5,164 nt of DNA. It comes from Rhizobium leguminosarum (lineage in GTDB: Bacteria > Pseudomonadota > Alphaproteobacteria > Rhizobiales > Rhizobiaceae). A program made the translations under genes and the position numbers. The notes under the pieces were generated by a model. It was not told where the DNA came from and ran no database searches. It saw only the letters and a list, made by a program, of their open reading frames with translations. This document shows positions 1 to 5,164 of the stretch, piece by piece (positions within the stretch are counted from its first letter, which is position 1; the number at the start of each line of letters is the position of its first letter). The stretch covers positions 1 through 5,164 of the forward strand of contig NZ_LWBS01000048.1 in assembly GCF_001652265.1 (NCBI RefSeq), given 5' to 3'.

Positions 1-807
1 GGCCAGCCGCAATTCCTTGACCAGCCGATCCTGCAGCGTCCGGTTCATCCGCTCGACGCGGCCCTTGGCCTGGCTTGAGTTTGCGCAGAGAATCTCGATG
101 TTTAACTCTGAAAGCGCCCGCCCGAACCGGGTCATGCCCTGGCCACCCTTGGCATCCTTCTTCGTCACCCGGAACACCGAGTGCTTGTCGGAATAAAACG
201 CCACCGGCGCCCCGTGATCCTGCAGATAGAGTTCGAGCGCCGCGAAATAGCTGAAGGCACTTTCCGAGCGGACAAAGCGCAACTGCATCAACCTGCCCGT
301 CGCATCGTCGATGAACACCAAAAGCGTACACGGTGGCCCACGATCTTCGAACCAGCGATGCTCGGAGCCGTCGATCTGCACCAGCTCGCCATAGGCCTCG
401 CGCCGCAATCGTGGCTGATGGAAGGTGCGACGCTGCTGCCGCGATCGCCAGATACCGGCCGCCGTCATCCATTGCCGCAGCGTCTCGCGCGACACATGCA
501 ATCCATCGCGCTCGGCAAGCTTCTCGGCTGCCAAGGTTGGACCGAAATCCGCATAACGTTCGCCAACCAGCGTCACCGCATAATCCCGAACACCATCGCT
601 GATGCGGTTGTTCGACGGTCGGCCGATCGCCTTATGCCGGATCGACGCCGCACCGGCCGTTCTGATCCGATCCAACAGCCGTCGCACTTGGCGCTCGCTC
701 AGATCAAGCACATGCGCCGCCGACACCAGCGTCATCCGGCCGGCGATCACCTTCGATAGAATCTCGATCCGTTGCAGGTCGCGCGCGCTCATCGCTATCA
801 GTCCCAT
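1..807 (-). CDS. ISNCY-family DDE transposase, C-terminus off the left edge
   Basis: This is the N-terminal 269 residues of a DDE-type transposase that cuts and rejoins the ends of its own element. With numbering from the internal Met at 792, residues 5-45 form a helix-turn-helix (DLSERQVRRLLDRI) for DNA binding. Residues about 55-115 form a second winged-helix-like part (GRPSNNRISD, SRETLRQWM). The retroviral-integrase fold follows, with candidate catalytic D141 (VQIDGSEHRWFE), D202 (FYSDKHSVF) and E247 (AKGRVERMNRTLQ). Two in-frame ATGs exist. The one at 807 (MGLIAMSARDL) is preceded by GGTGGAG seven bases upstream and is preferred; the one at 792 has a weaker GGGA. The frame is open with no stop to position 1. 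The family assignment rests on recalled resemblance to rhizobial ISNCY transposases. The catalytic triad is visible, so nothing here suggests decay. Confidence 0.88.
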   Translation of the reverse strand, partial: MGLIAMSARDLQRIEILSKVIAGRMTLVSAAHVLDLSERQVRRLLDRIRTAGAASIRHKAIGRPSNNRISDGVRDYAVTLVGERYADFGPTLAAEKLAERDGLHVSRETLRQWMTAAGIWRSRQQRRTFHQPRLRREAYGELVQIDGSEHRWFEDRGPPCTLLVFIDDATGRLMQLRFVRSESAFSYFAALELYLQDHGAPVAFYSDKHSVFRVTKKDAKGGQGMTRFGRALSELNIEILCANSSQAKGRVERMNRTLQDRLVKELRLA

Positions 808-842
808 CCGCAATCTCCACCGTCATCAAACCCGGGGAGTGT

Positions 843-882
843 GACATTCCAACTTTGCAGAAACAGGACACTTTAACTTTGC
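843..882. repeat. Direct repeat pair at the ISNCY end
   Basis: Two 16-bp copies occur 24 bp apart: GACATTCCAACTTTGC at 843-858 and GACACTTTAACTTTGC at 867-882. They match at 13 of 16 positions, and the eight bases AACTTTGC are identical. They lie just upstream of the transposase gene, at the probable tip of the element, where transposase-binding sites are expected. That role is inferred from position and repetition only. Confidence 0.55.
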
Positions 883-899
883 GGTGGAGAAGCTAACCC

Positions 900-914
900 A
901 AGTGCATCATGCCA
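900..914 (+). repeat. IS30 left terminal inverted repeat
   Basis: The sequence AAGTGCATCATGCCA matches the inverted right end (AAGTGCGACATGCCA) at 13 of 15 positions. This end lies downstream of the transposase stop codon. Similarity weakens further inward. Confidence 0.7.
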
Positions 915-923
915 GTTTTGCAG

Positions 924-941
924 GATAGGGGATCACCTATC
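924..941. terminator. Small hairpin across the IS30 transposase stop codon
   Basis: GATAGG at 924-929 and CCTATC at 936-941 form a perfect 6-bp stem with a 6-base loop. The transposase stop codon (TGA on the minus strand, 935-933) falls in the loop. The structure could end transcription or block read-through at the element edge. No U-tract follows on the minus strand, so it is not a classical intrinsic terminator and the role is uncertain. Confidence 0.3.
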
Positions 942-1934
942 TTCGCGCAAATGCGCCATAAACATCTCGGTCGGTGTCCTGTATCCGAGGCATTTGCGCG
1001 GTTGATCGTTGATATGGCGCGTGAGGTGGAGAAGGTCGTGTTGCGACACAGCCGCCAAGTCTGTGGTGCCTGGCAGGAATCGTCGAATGCGCTTGTTGGT
1101 GTTCTCAACGGTTCCTTTTTGCCAAGGCGCACTTGGGTCGCAAAACCAACTGCACGCACCGATCCCTTCTTCCAAAGCCCTGAACCCGGCAAACTCGGTA
1201 CCGCGATCAAAGGTGAAGCTTTGACGCGCGAAGGCCGGCAAAGGAGAAAACGCTTTGATGATCTTGTCCATGATCGGGCGCGAATGCCGGCTCGGATTCT
1301 TGATGAGAACGGTATAGCGGCTCTTGCGCTCGACGAGGGAGGTGACATTGGCTTGGCCGAGTGGACGTTCGAAGATGAGGAGGTCGCCCTCCCAATGCCC
1401 AAACTGCGATCTATCTCCAATAAAATCAGGCCGTTGGGATATGCGGCGGGTGGCTGGAAACGCACCGTCCCGCGGCTTCCTGGAGCGCAGTGGACGACGT
1501 TTGCGGCGTGCTTCCGGTAGATACTGATAGAGACAAAGCCCATAATCTTCCTTGCTGTAGATAAAGCGATAGATTGTCTCCTTGCAAAGGCGAACACGAC
1601 TGAGACCGTCCGACAACAGACGTCCGGCAATCTGTTCCGGAGACCAGCGAGCCTCCAACTGGTTGATGATCTCTGTTCGCAAATTCGGGTGACGCCGAAG
1701 CTTTTTCAGCCGGCGACGTCGGTCCTGCGCAATGTCGTTCGCAACCGTGCTGTAGTAGCCGTCGTAGTCCGGCAGTTCACGATCGCGAAACGTGTTGCGC
1801 TTGATCTCGCGGTAAATCGTCGAGCGATGACGGCCAAGCCGACGTGCCATCTCGCTTACCGGAACTTTTGCCGCCACCAAGTGATGCAGGCGTCGGCGAT
1901 CGGCGAGGGTGATCTGCGTATAGCATCGAGACAT
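933..1934 (-). CDS. IS30-family transposase, full length
   Basis: This 333-residue protein catalyses transposition of the surrounding IS30 element by binding its inverted repeats and cutting through a DDE active site. An N-terminal helix-turn-helix covers about residues 24-48 (VSEMARRLGRHRSTIYREIK), typical of IS30. A second DNA-binding part, with the WSPEQIAGRL motif, is at 97-106. The catalytic core shows D184 (GHWEGDLLIF), D243 (TFDRGTEFA) and E277 (WQKGTVENTNKRIRRFLP). The 33-residue D-E spacing and the KGTVEN context are characteristic of the family. The ATG at 1934 is supported by TTTGGAG eight bases upstream. A TACAAT-like -10 at 1963-1958 (minus strand) near the right inverted repeat could serve as promoter, though no matching -35 is clear. 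There is no internal stop and all catalytic residues are present, so the enzyme is probably functional. Confidence 0.95.
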   Translation of the reverse strand: MSRCYTQITLADRRRLHHLVAAKVPVSEMARRLGRHRSTIYREIKRNTFRDRELPDYDGYYSTVANDIAQDRRRRLKKLRRHPNLRTEIINQLEARWSPEQIAGRLLSDGLSRVRLCKETIYRFIYSKEDYGLCLYQYLPEARRKRRPLRSRKPRDGAFPATRRISQRPDFIGDRSQFGHWEGDLLIFERPLGQANVTSLVERKSRYTVLIKNPSRHSRPIMDKIIKAFSPLPAFARQSFTFDRGTEFAGFRALEEGIGACSWFCDPSAPWQKGTVENTNKRIRRFLPGTTDLAAVSQHDLLHLTRHINDQPRKCLGYRTPTEMFMAHLREDR

Positions 1935-1968
1935 GCCAAAATCTCCAAAGTGAAGCCATTGTAATCAT

Positions 1969-1983
1969 TGGCATGTCGCACTT
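1969..1983 (-). repeat. IS30 right terminal inverted repeat
   Basis: On the minus strand this reads AAGTGCGACATGCCA and pairs with the left end at 900-914, with mismatches only at positions 7 and 8. It lies 34 bp upstream of the transposase start, so it overlaps the promoter region of the gene. Confidence 0.7.
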
Positions 1984-2332
1984 AGAAATAGAATGTACCC
2001 GGCTACATAAATTTGCGGCATAACGGTACTTATGGAACACCTGAGCGGTTTTGGTCCTGTCGATTAATGCTCCCAACCGCCGCATACGAAATTGTGAACC
2101 ACTTCGGTAAGCCGCGGTTTCGACGGTTGCTCTTTCAAGGCTGCGTTGATGCATTCGCGCGGGCTTAGGAGCGCGGGGCTAAATACTGGTCATTCTTTGT
2201 TCTTCATCATTGCCGCCTGAAGCTGATCATATCAACGAGGTCATTGCCCTGGCCCCAACTACGCTGGAACGGGACCAGCGATTTCCTTTCCGTAGTTAGT
2301 TCCTGCTATGGAGCGGCGACCTTTGCTGTAGT
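1984..2332. other. 349-bp stretch without a convincing gene
   Basis: No reading frame here has both a plausible start and a recognisable product. Two minus-strand frames are open without a start codon. One ends at 2064 (about 41 codons, containing PRECINAALKEQPSKPRLTE), and one ends at 2207 (32 codons, containing SLVPFQRSWGQGNDLVDMIS). They are in different frames and look protein-like, so they may be pieces of a decayed gene, but I do not recognise a family. A plus-strand frame overlaps the second piece (EADHINEVIALAPTTLERDQ), so strand is undecided. No clear terminator for the lysozyme-like gene that ends at 2333 is visible. Confidence 0.5.
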
Positions 2333-2956
2333 TTACATCACACTATAGCCGCCTTGCTCAAGTGTCGCATCGTACGCGACGGCATATTTCGCGATCTTAC
2401 CCGCATGATCCGTTCCATTGATTACATGGCGAGCGCCGATGAAGTTGGTTGTGCCAAGGTTAATGTAATCAGAGAGTTTCTTGCCGGTAAACCAGCCTTC
2501 CTTCAAGCCCATGACAAGCACCTTCGCCGCAATTTCCGGTATCAGTGCTTTTGCTGGAAAGGACACGAGATCGATGCCGAGCTTGATGCTGACCGTGCGG
2601 TAGTTGTTCTCGTGCGTGAGTTGGGCGTATCCTCTTCCAAACCAGCCTTGACGCCAATATGGGGAGGAGACCCAAGGCAGTTTGCCCTTTGCCCATGCGC
2701 TGTCAAGACGGGCAATCGCCTGATTGTCAGATGTCGCGCAAGTCTCTCGCACCGGCATCATAAGGCCTCCAGTCTCATGAAATGCTGTAGCCAACACGTA
2801 GGCACATTGGGTGCGTAGTAATGCGTGCAACTTGCATTCCGAAATTAGAAGCCTGGTGTCCCCGCGATCGAGGTCGCCGACGCCGCTTTTGGCGGCAAAC
2901 GCCACGGCGACGCAAAGAGAAATAATCCGGCATGCTGCAACGAGTCTTCTGAGCAT
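2333..2956 (-). CDS. Exported lysozyme/chitinase-like (GH19-type) hydrolase
   Basis: This is a 207-residue protein of the lysozyme-like/GH19 superfamily, which cleaves beta-1,4 glycosidic bonds in peptidoglycan or chitin-like polymers. Residues 1-22 form a signal peptide: a basic start (MLRRLVAACR), a hydrophobic core, and an AFAA cleavage site. The mature enzyme would be periplasmic or secreted. The helix AYVLATAFHETGG (52-64) carries the probable general acid E61. E71 (PVRET) is a candidate second carboxylate. YWRQGWFGRGYAQLTHENNY (100-119) is the substrate-cleft motif typical of the family, and ARHVINGTD (175-183) matches the conserved ING helix. Family members of this single-domain kind are about this size, so it looks complete. 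The ATG at 2956 follows purine-rich GGGAAGCGGAG and gives a perfect signal peptide. It stands alone between IS elements with no holin or secretion genes. Peptidoglycan is the likelier substrate, but chitin oligomers cannot be excluded. Confidence 0.85.
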   Translation of the reverse strand: MLRRLVAACRIISLCVAVAFAAKSGVGDLDRGDTRLLISECKLHALLRTQCAYVLATAFHETGGLMMPVRETCATSDNQAIARLDSAWAKGKLPWVSSPYWRQGWFGRGYAQLTHENNYRTVSIKLGIDLVSFPAKALIPEIAAKVLVMGLKEGWFTGKKLSDYINLGTTNFIGARHVINGTDHAGKIAKYAVAYDATLEQGGYSVM

Positions 2957-3257
2957 CGGCTCCGCTTCCCGTTCAGGTGTCGCATGAGTGCGCCACCGAT
3001 GCAGTCGGAGGCGTCTCGTCCGTGTTCTACGTCTGATGAGGGGCGGTACTCGCCACGGTAGTTAGGCTATCTGCATCGCTTACTCCCGAAATATCCTAAG
3101 GATGAAATCGAAAGACGCCCGCATAGGTGCACACCTCGAATTCAACCTCCTAAACAACAGGTTAGCTGTACATTGCGGACTGAGGAAAGCTGGCGGCTCT
3201 TGGCGGGTCCCGCTCTGTCAATCTTACTACTGAGGCGTTGTGGCCAAGGGAAAGAGA
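2957..3257. other. Non-coding region upstream of the lysozyme-like gene
   Basis: I see no gene in these 301 bp; minus-strand ATGs open only very short frames. The stretch should hold the promoter of the lysozyme-like gene. I find no convincing nod box or other named regulator site. Two small inverted repeats lie at 3125-3136 (AGGTGCACACCT) and 3144-3163 (AACCT...AGGTT), and a short palindrome GCGGGTCCCGC is at 3203-3213. Their role is unknown. Confidence 0.45.
3250..3257. repeat. Candidate 8-bp target site flanking IS66
   Basis: GAAAGAGA lies immediately outside the IS66 terminus. IS66 elements usually duplicate 8 bp on insertion, so this would be one copy. The second copy must lie beyond the right edge and cannot be seen. 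Confidence 0.3.
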
Positions 3258-3277
3258 GTAAGCGCGATTTTCCATAC
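3258..3277 (+). repeat. IS66 terminal inverted repeat, tnpC side
   Basis: The sequence begins GTAAGCGCGATTTTCC. A GTAAG start is characteristic of IS66-family ends. The element lies to the right. The partner repeat is not in the window, so the inner limit of the repeat is a guess. Confidence 0.55.
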
Positions 3278-3333
3278 GCATTGACGAGCGCGGTATCGCT
3301 GGACCGGCCCCGCCTCGGTAACGATATCCGGCT

Positions 3334-4920
3334 TTATTGGGCCGCAGAGGTTTTGGAGAAGTTGAACGGTAGCAGGTCGCCGATGTCGGCCGCTTCTTCG
3401 CGCTGCGGCAACTCAGTGAGCACGTGGTGCAGCCAGGTGAGCGGGTCGACGCCACAGGCGCGGCAGGTCAGCATCAAACTGTAGATCACTGCGCTGGCCT
3501 TGGCTCCGTCAGCGGTGTCGCTGAACAGCCACGATTTTCTGCCGGTTGCAAAAACTCTGATGTCGCGTTCCAGAATGTTGTTATCGACCGGCATTCTGCC
3601 ATCGCTTGTGTAACGTGTCAGATAATCCCATTGGTTCAGGGTGTAGGACACGGCTTCGCCGAGCCTGGTGTCCGGCACGACCTTCGGCGCGATGGCGTCG
3701 AGCCACACCTTTAGGGCGTTCAGGACAGGCAAGCTGTGCTGTTGCCGGAAGCGGTGAATGCGGTCGGCCTGCGTTTCACCGACGTCGGGCTTTTCATCTC
3801 GCGCCTTCCTTTCGATCCGGTAGAGTTGTTCGAAGAACCGGAGCGCCTGTTCCGGCGGTCCGCCTCCATTCTTCCTGGTTTTGAGGGCCTCGACAAAGCG
3901 CCGCCGGGAATGGGCCATGCATCCGACATGGGTGGCACCATCCAATGTGCGCCAGGCGCTATAGCCATCACTCATCAGTATGCCGCGGTATTTGCCAAGG
4001 AAGGTCTGGGGGTGAATCTGACCGCGGCCCGGCTGATAATCGAGAAGCACAATCGGCTCGCTACTGTCCTCGCCGCTGCGGTATGCCCACATATACGATG
4101 TGCTGGTGGCTTCCTTGTCCTTTTCCTTCAGGACCTGAACTGTCGTCTCGTCACCATGAATGAGATGCTGCGACCGAAGTCGCAGTCGCAGCGCATCGTA
4201 GATGCGGTGAAGATGCTTCTCGCTCGAGCCGATCACCCAGTGAGCCAGAGCGCCTCGGCTGATCGGAACGCCGGCCCGCTCGAATGTCTGAGCCACGCGG
4301 TAGAGCGGTGTGCCATCGACGTATTTGTGAACGAGCGCGAAGGCTAGCGTCGAGGCGGTGGCGATGCTGCCCGGCAAAGGCTGCGTCGGCATCGGTGCGA
4401 TCACGACAGGCGTGTTGATCCCGGTGCGGTCGCAATGGCGGCAGGCATATTTGAACCGCACATTCTGCAGGACCTTTGCCTTGACCTCGATATGGAGCTG
4501 CTCGGTCACGGCCTCGCCCATGCGATGCATTTGGCTGTGGCAGCAAGGGCAGGCCTTCTGATCGTCGGGTAGATCGTATTCGACACGCTCGCGCGGCAAA
4601 TCTTCCGGCAAAGGTCTGCGGCCACGCTTCCTTCCCGTCGTGCTTTCGACTGCCGGCAGGCCTGTATCGGGAAGATCAACGACGTGGCCGTCGTCACGGT
4701 CCTCGTCCGCGGCCTCTTCGGCCTCGTTGAAGATGCGATCGATGTGCTTTTCGCTACGCGGGGCAAAACGATGGAGCCTTGCGAGCGCCAGTTCTTCTTC
4801 CAGCTTGACGACCCGTTGCGAGAGCGCTTCCTTCTCAGCTTTGAGCGCAGCGATTTCGGCGGCGTTGGCCGCCAACTGCGCCATCAGCTCTGCAACGCTC
4901 GGTTCGCCGGTTTGGGTCAT
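3334..4920 (-). CDS. tnpC: IS66-family transposase TnpC, full length
   Basis: This 528-residue protein is the catalytic transposase of IS66 elements. Residues about 8-50 form a leucine-zipper-like coiled coil (heptads through AELMAQLAANAAEIAALKAE and onward). RLHRFAPRSEK (49-58) follows. An acidic linker leads to the GRKRGRRPLPEDLPRE segment (96-111). A zinc-finger pair is built from C124/C127 and C160/C163. The DDE core has D257 (IHGDETTV), D318 (LMSDGYSAW) and E451 (VDNNILERDIRVF), with CMAHSRRRF (334-342) between. The C-terminal tail ends in LPFNFS, typical of the family, so the protein is complete. The ATG at 4920 has no strong Shine-Dalgarno sequence. It overlaps the TGA of an upstream open frame as ATGA, which could allow coupled translation. 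In canonical IS66 the partners TnpA and TnpB are encoded upstream, but TnpB is not seen in the 244 bp available. Confidence 0.95.
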   Translation of the reverse strand: MTQTGEPSVAELMAQLAANAAEIAALKAEKEALSQRVVKLEEELALARLHRFAPRSEKHIDRIFNEAEEAADEDRDDGHVVDLPDTGLPAVESTTGRKRGRRPLPEDLPRERVEYDLPDDQKACPCCHSQMHRMGEAVTEQLHIEVKAKVLQNVRFKYACRHCDRTGINTPVVIAPMPTQPLPGSIATASTLAFALVHKYVDGTPLYRVAQTFERAGVPISRGALAHWVIGSSEKHLHRIYDALRLRLRSQHLIHGDETTVQVLKEKDKEATSTSYMWAYRSGEDSSEPIVLLDYQPGRGQIHPQTFLGKYRGILMSDGYSAWRTLDGATHVGCMAHSRRRFVEALKTRKNGGGPPEQALRFFEQLYRIERKARDEKPDVGETQADRIHRFRQQHSLPVLNALKVWLDAIAPKVVPDTRLGEAVSYTLNQWDYLTRYTSDGRMPVDNNILERDIRVFATGRKSWLFSDTADGAKASAVIYSLMLTCRACGVDPLTWLHHVLTELPQREEAADIGDLLPFNFSKTSAAQ

Positions 4921-5164
4921 CCCAGTTTTGAATCTGAGCCGCGTCGCCGCGTCAACAGATCAATACGCCACCTCAGCCGGCTATCTGATATCGCCGCACG
5001 GGATGGCGGATCATCGCATCGATATCGATCCCGTCGAGCGAAGGCGTACAGAAATATCCCTGCTTGTGAGTCTGACGAATCATCACCGGACAAGATCGAG
5101 GTGCTGGATCCGAGCCATCCGTTATTTGGACGCTCCTTTAGTGTGATCCGTGAGGTGGGACGTA
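4921..5164. other. Region upstream of tnpC where tnpB would be expected
   Basis: In the minus direction one frame is open from the right edge for about 80 codons and stops at a TGA that overlaps the tnpC ATG. Its translation (for example GDDSSDSQAGIFLYAFARRD) has none of the TnpB C-terminal features I know, such as LLEGIDWR. A second minus frame contains IRQTHKQGYFCTPSLDGIDI and stops at about 4979. Neither is recognised, and either may be chance. No IS66 end or strong promoter is evident. Confidence 0.4.

Larger units (their letters stand above)
1..882 (-). mobile_element. ISNCY-family insertion sequence, promoter-side end only
   Basis: The element is recognised from its transposase gene and the repeat-rich non-coding end beside it. 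The gene reads leftwards, so this is the 5' (promoter-side) part and the rest lies beyond the left edge. The outer boundary is not certain. The last sequence that looks element-like is the second of two direct repeats ending at 882, and an IS30 element starts at 900. The far terminal repeat is outside the window, so neither the inverted repeats nor a target duplication can be verified. Confidence 0.6.
900..1983 (-). mobile_element. IS30-family insertion sequence, apparently complete
   Basis: The element is 1084 bp, within the usual IS30 range, and carries one transposase gene filling nearly all of it. Its ends are defined by imperfect inverted repeats at 900-914 and 1969-1983. Flanking bases are ACCC on the left and AGAA on the right, so no 2-3 bp target duplication is obvious. 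The boundary may be off by a few bases, or the flanks may have been rearranged. The left end lies only 17 bp from the last repeat of the neighbouring ISNCY element. Confidence 0.8.
3258..5164 (-). mobile_element. IS66-family insertion sequence, tnpC-side part
   Basis: The element is identified from an intact TnpC and a GTAAGCGCG terminus 76 bp beyond the tnpC stop, the usual form of IS66 ends. The opposite inverted repeat (…CGCGCTTAC on the plus strand) is not found between 4921 and 5164, so the element either continues past the right edge or has lost that end. Membership of the last 244 bp in the element is assumed from position only, because they do not encode a recognisable TnpB. Confidence 0.65.

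Noticed and set aside
181..844. Overlapping plus-strand ORFs (192, 89 and 80 codons)
   Set aside because: They lie antisense to the ISNCY transposase, whose DDE motifs are clear, and are shadows of its codon bias.
893..1630. Minus-strand ORF of 245 codons and plus-strand ORF of 203 codons within IS30
   Set aside because: Both overlap the authentic IS30 transposase in other frames and have no recognisable domains.
1777..2154. Minus-strand ORF of 125 codons crossing the right end of IS30
   Set aside because: Its second half is an out-of-frame reading of the IS30 transposase, and its first half resembles no family I know. It most likely arises by chance across the insertion junction.
2354..2818. 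Plus-strand ORF of 154 codons
   Set aside because: It is antisense to the lysozyme-like gene, which has a signal peptide and conserved motifs.
3165..3200. Possible type III secretion tts-box-like sequence upstream of the lysozyme-like gene
   Set aside because: On the minus strand GCCAGCTT resembles the start of a tts box, but the following bases do not match the remaining consensus and the spacing to AGCTA is wrong.
3203..3213. GCGGGTCCCGC palindrome as an intrinsic terminator
   Set aside because: A one-base centre cannot form a usable hairpin loop with the full stem, and no T-tract follows on either strand.
3162..3455. Minus-strand ORF of 97 codons overlapping the tnpC tail and the IS66 end
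   Set aside because: It crosses the element boundary in a different frame from tnpC and shows no family resemblance.
3736..4347. Plus-strand ORF of 203 codons, and other long frames inside tnpC
   Set aside because: They are antisense or out-of-frame shadows of TnpC, whose zinc finger and DDE residues fix the real frame.

Overview
This window is an insertion-sequence cluster from an accessory replicon or genomic island. The moderately high G+C and the transposase types (ISNCY, IS30 and IS66 families with rhizobial-looking sequences) suggest an alphaproteobacterium of the Rhizobiales, plausibly a rhizobial symbiotic plasmid or island. That assignment is an inference from family resemblance; no taxonomic marker gene is present. 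Every convincing coding region lies on the minus strand.

Layout: (1) Positions 1-807 hold the first 269 codons of an ISNCY-family transposase that runs off the left edge. Its promoter-side end, with two imperfect direct repeats, is at about 843-882. (2) Positions 900-1983 form an apparently intact IS30-family element of 1084 bp, with 15-bp imperfect terminal inverted repeats and a complete 333-residue DDE transposase. (3) Positions 1984-2332 contain no convincing gene, only short unstarted reading frames that could be remnants. (4) Positions 2333-2956 encode the only non-transposase protein, a 207-residue exported lysozyme/chitinase-like (GH19-type) hydrolase with a signal peptide. (5) Positions 2957-3257 are non-coding and contain small inverted repeats upstream of the lysozyme gene. 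(6) From 3258 to the right edge lies an IS66-family element. Its GTAAGCGCG terminus is at 3258 and its intact 528-residue TnpC is at 3334-4920. The 244 bp between tnpC and the right edge do not encode a recognisable TnpB.

The transposases act only on their own elements. The lysozyme-like gene is a lone cargo gene between the IS30 and IS66 elements and has its own ribosome-binding region and signal peptide. I see no operon, defence system, CRISPR array, tRNA, or convincing new multi-gene system here. The points most worth a second look are the stranded exported muramidase-like gene, the missing tnpB next to an intact tnpC, the repeat structure at the ISNCY end, and the unexplained 350 bp between IS30 and the lysozyme gene.
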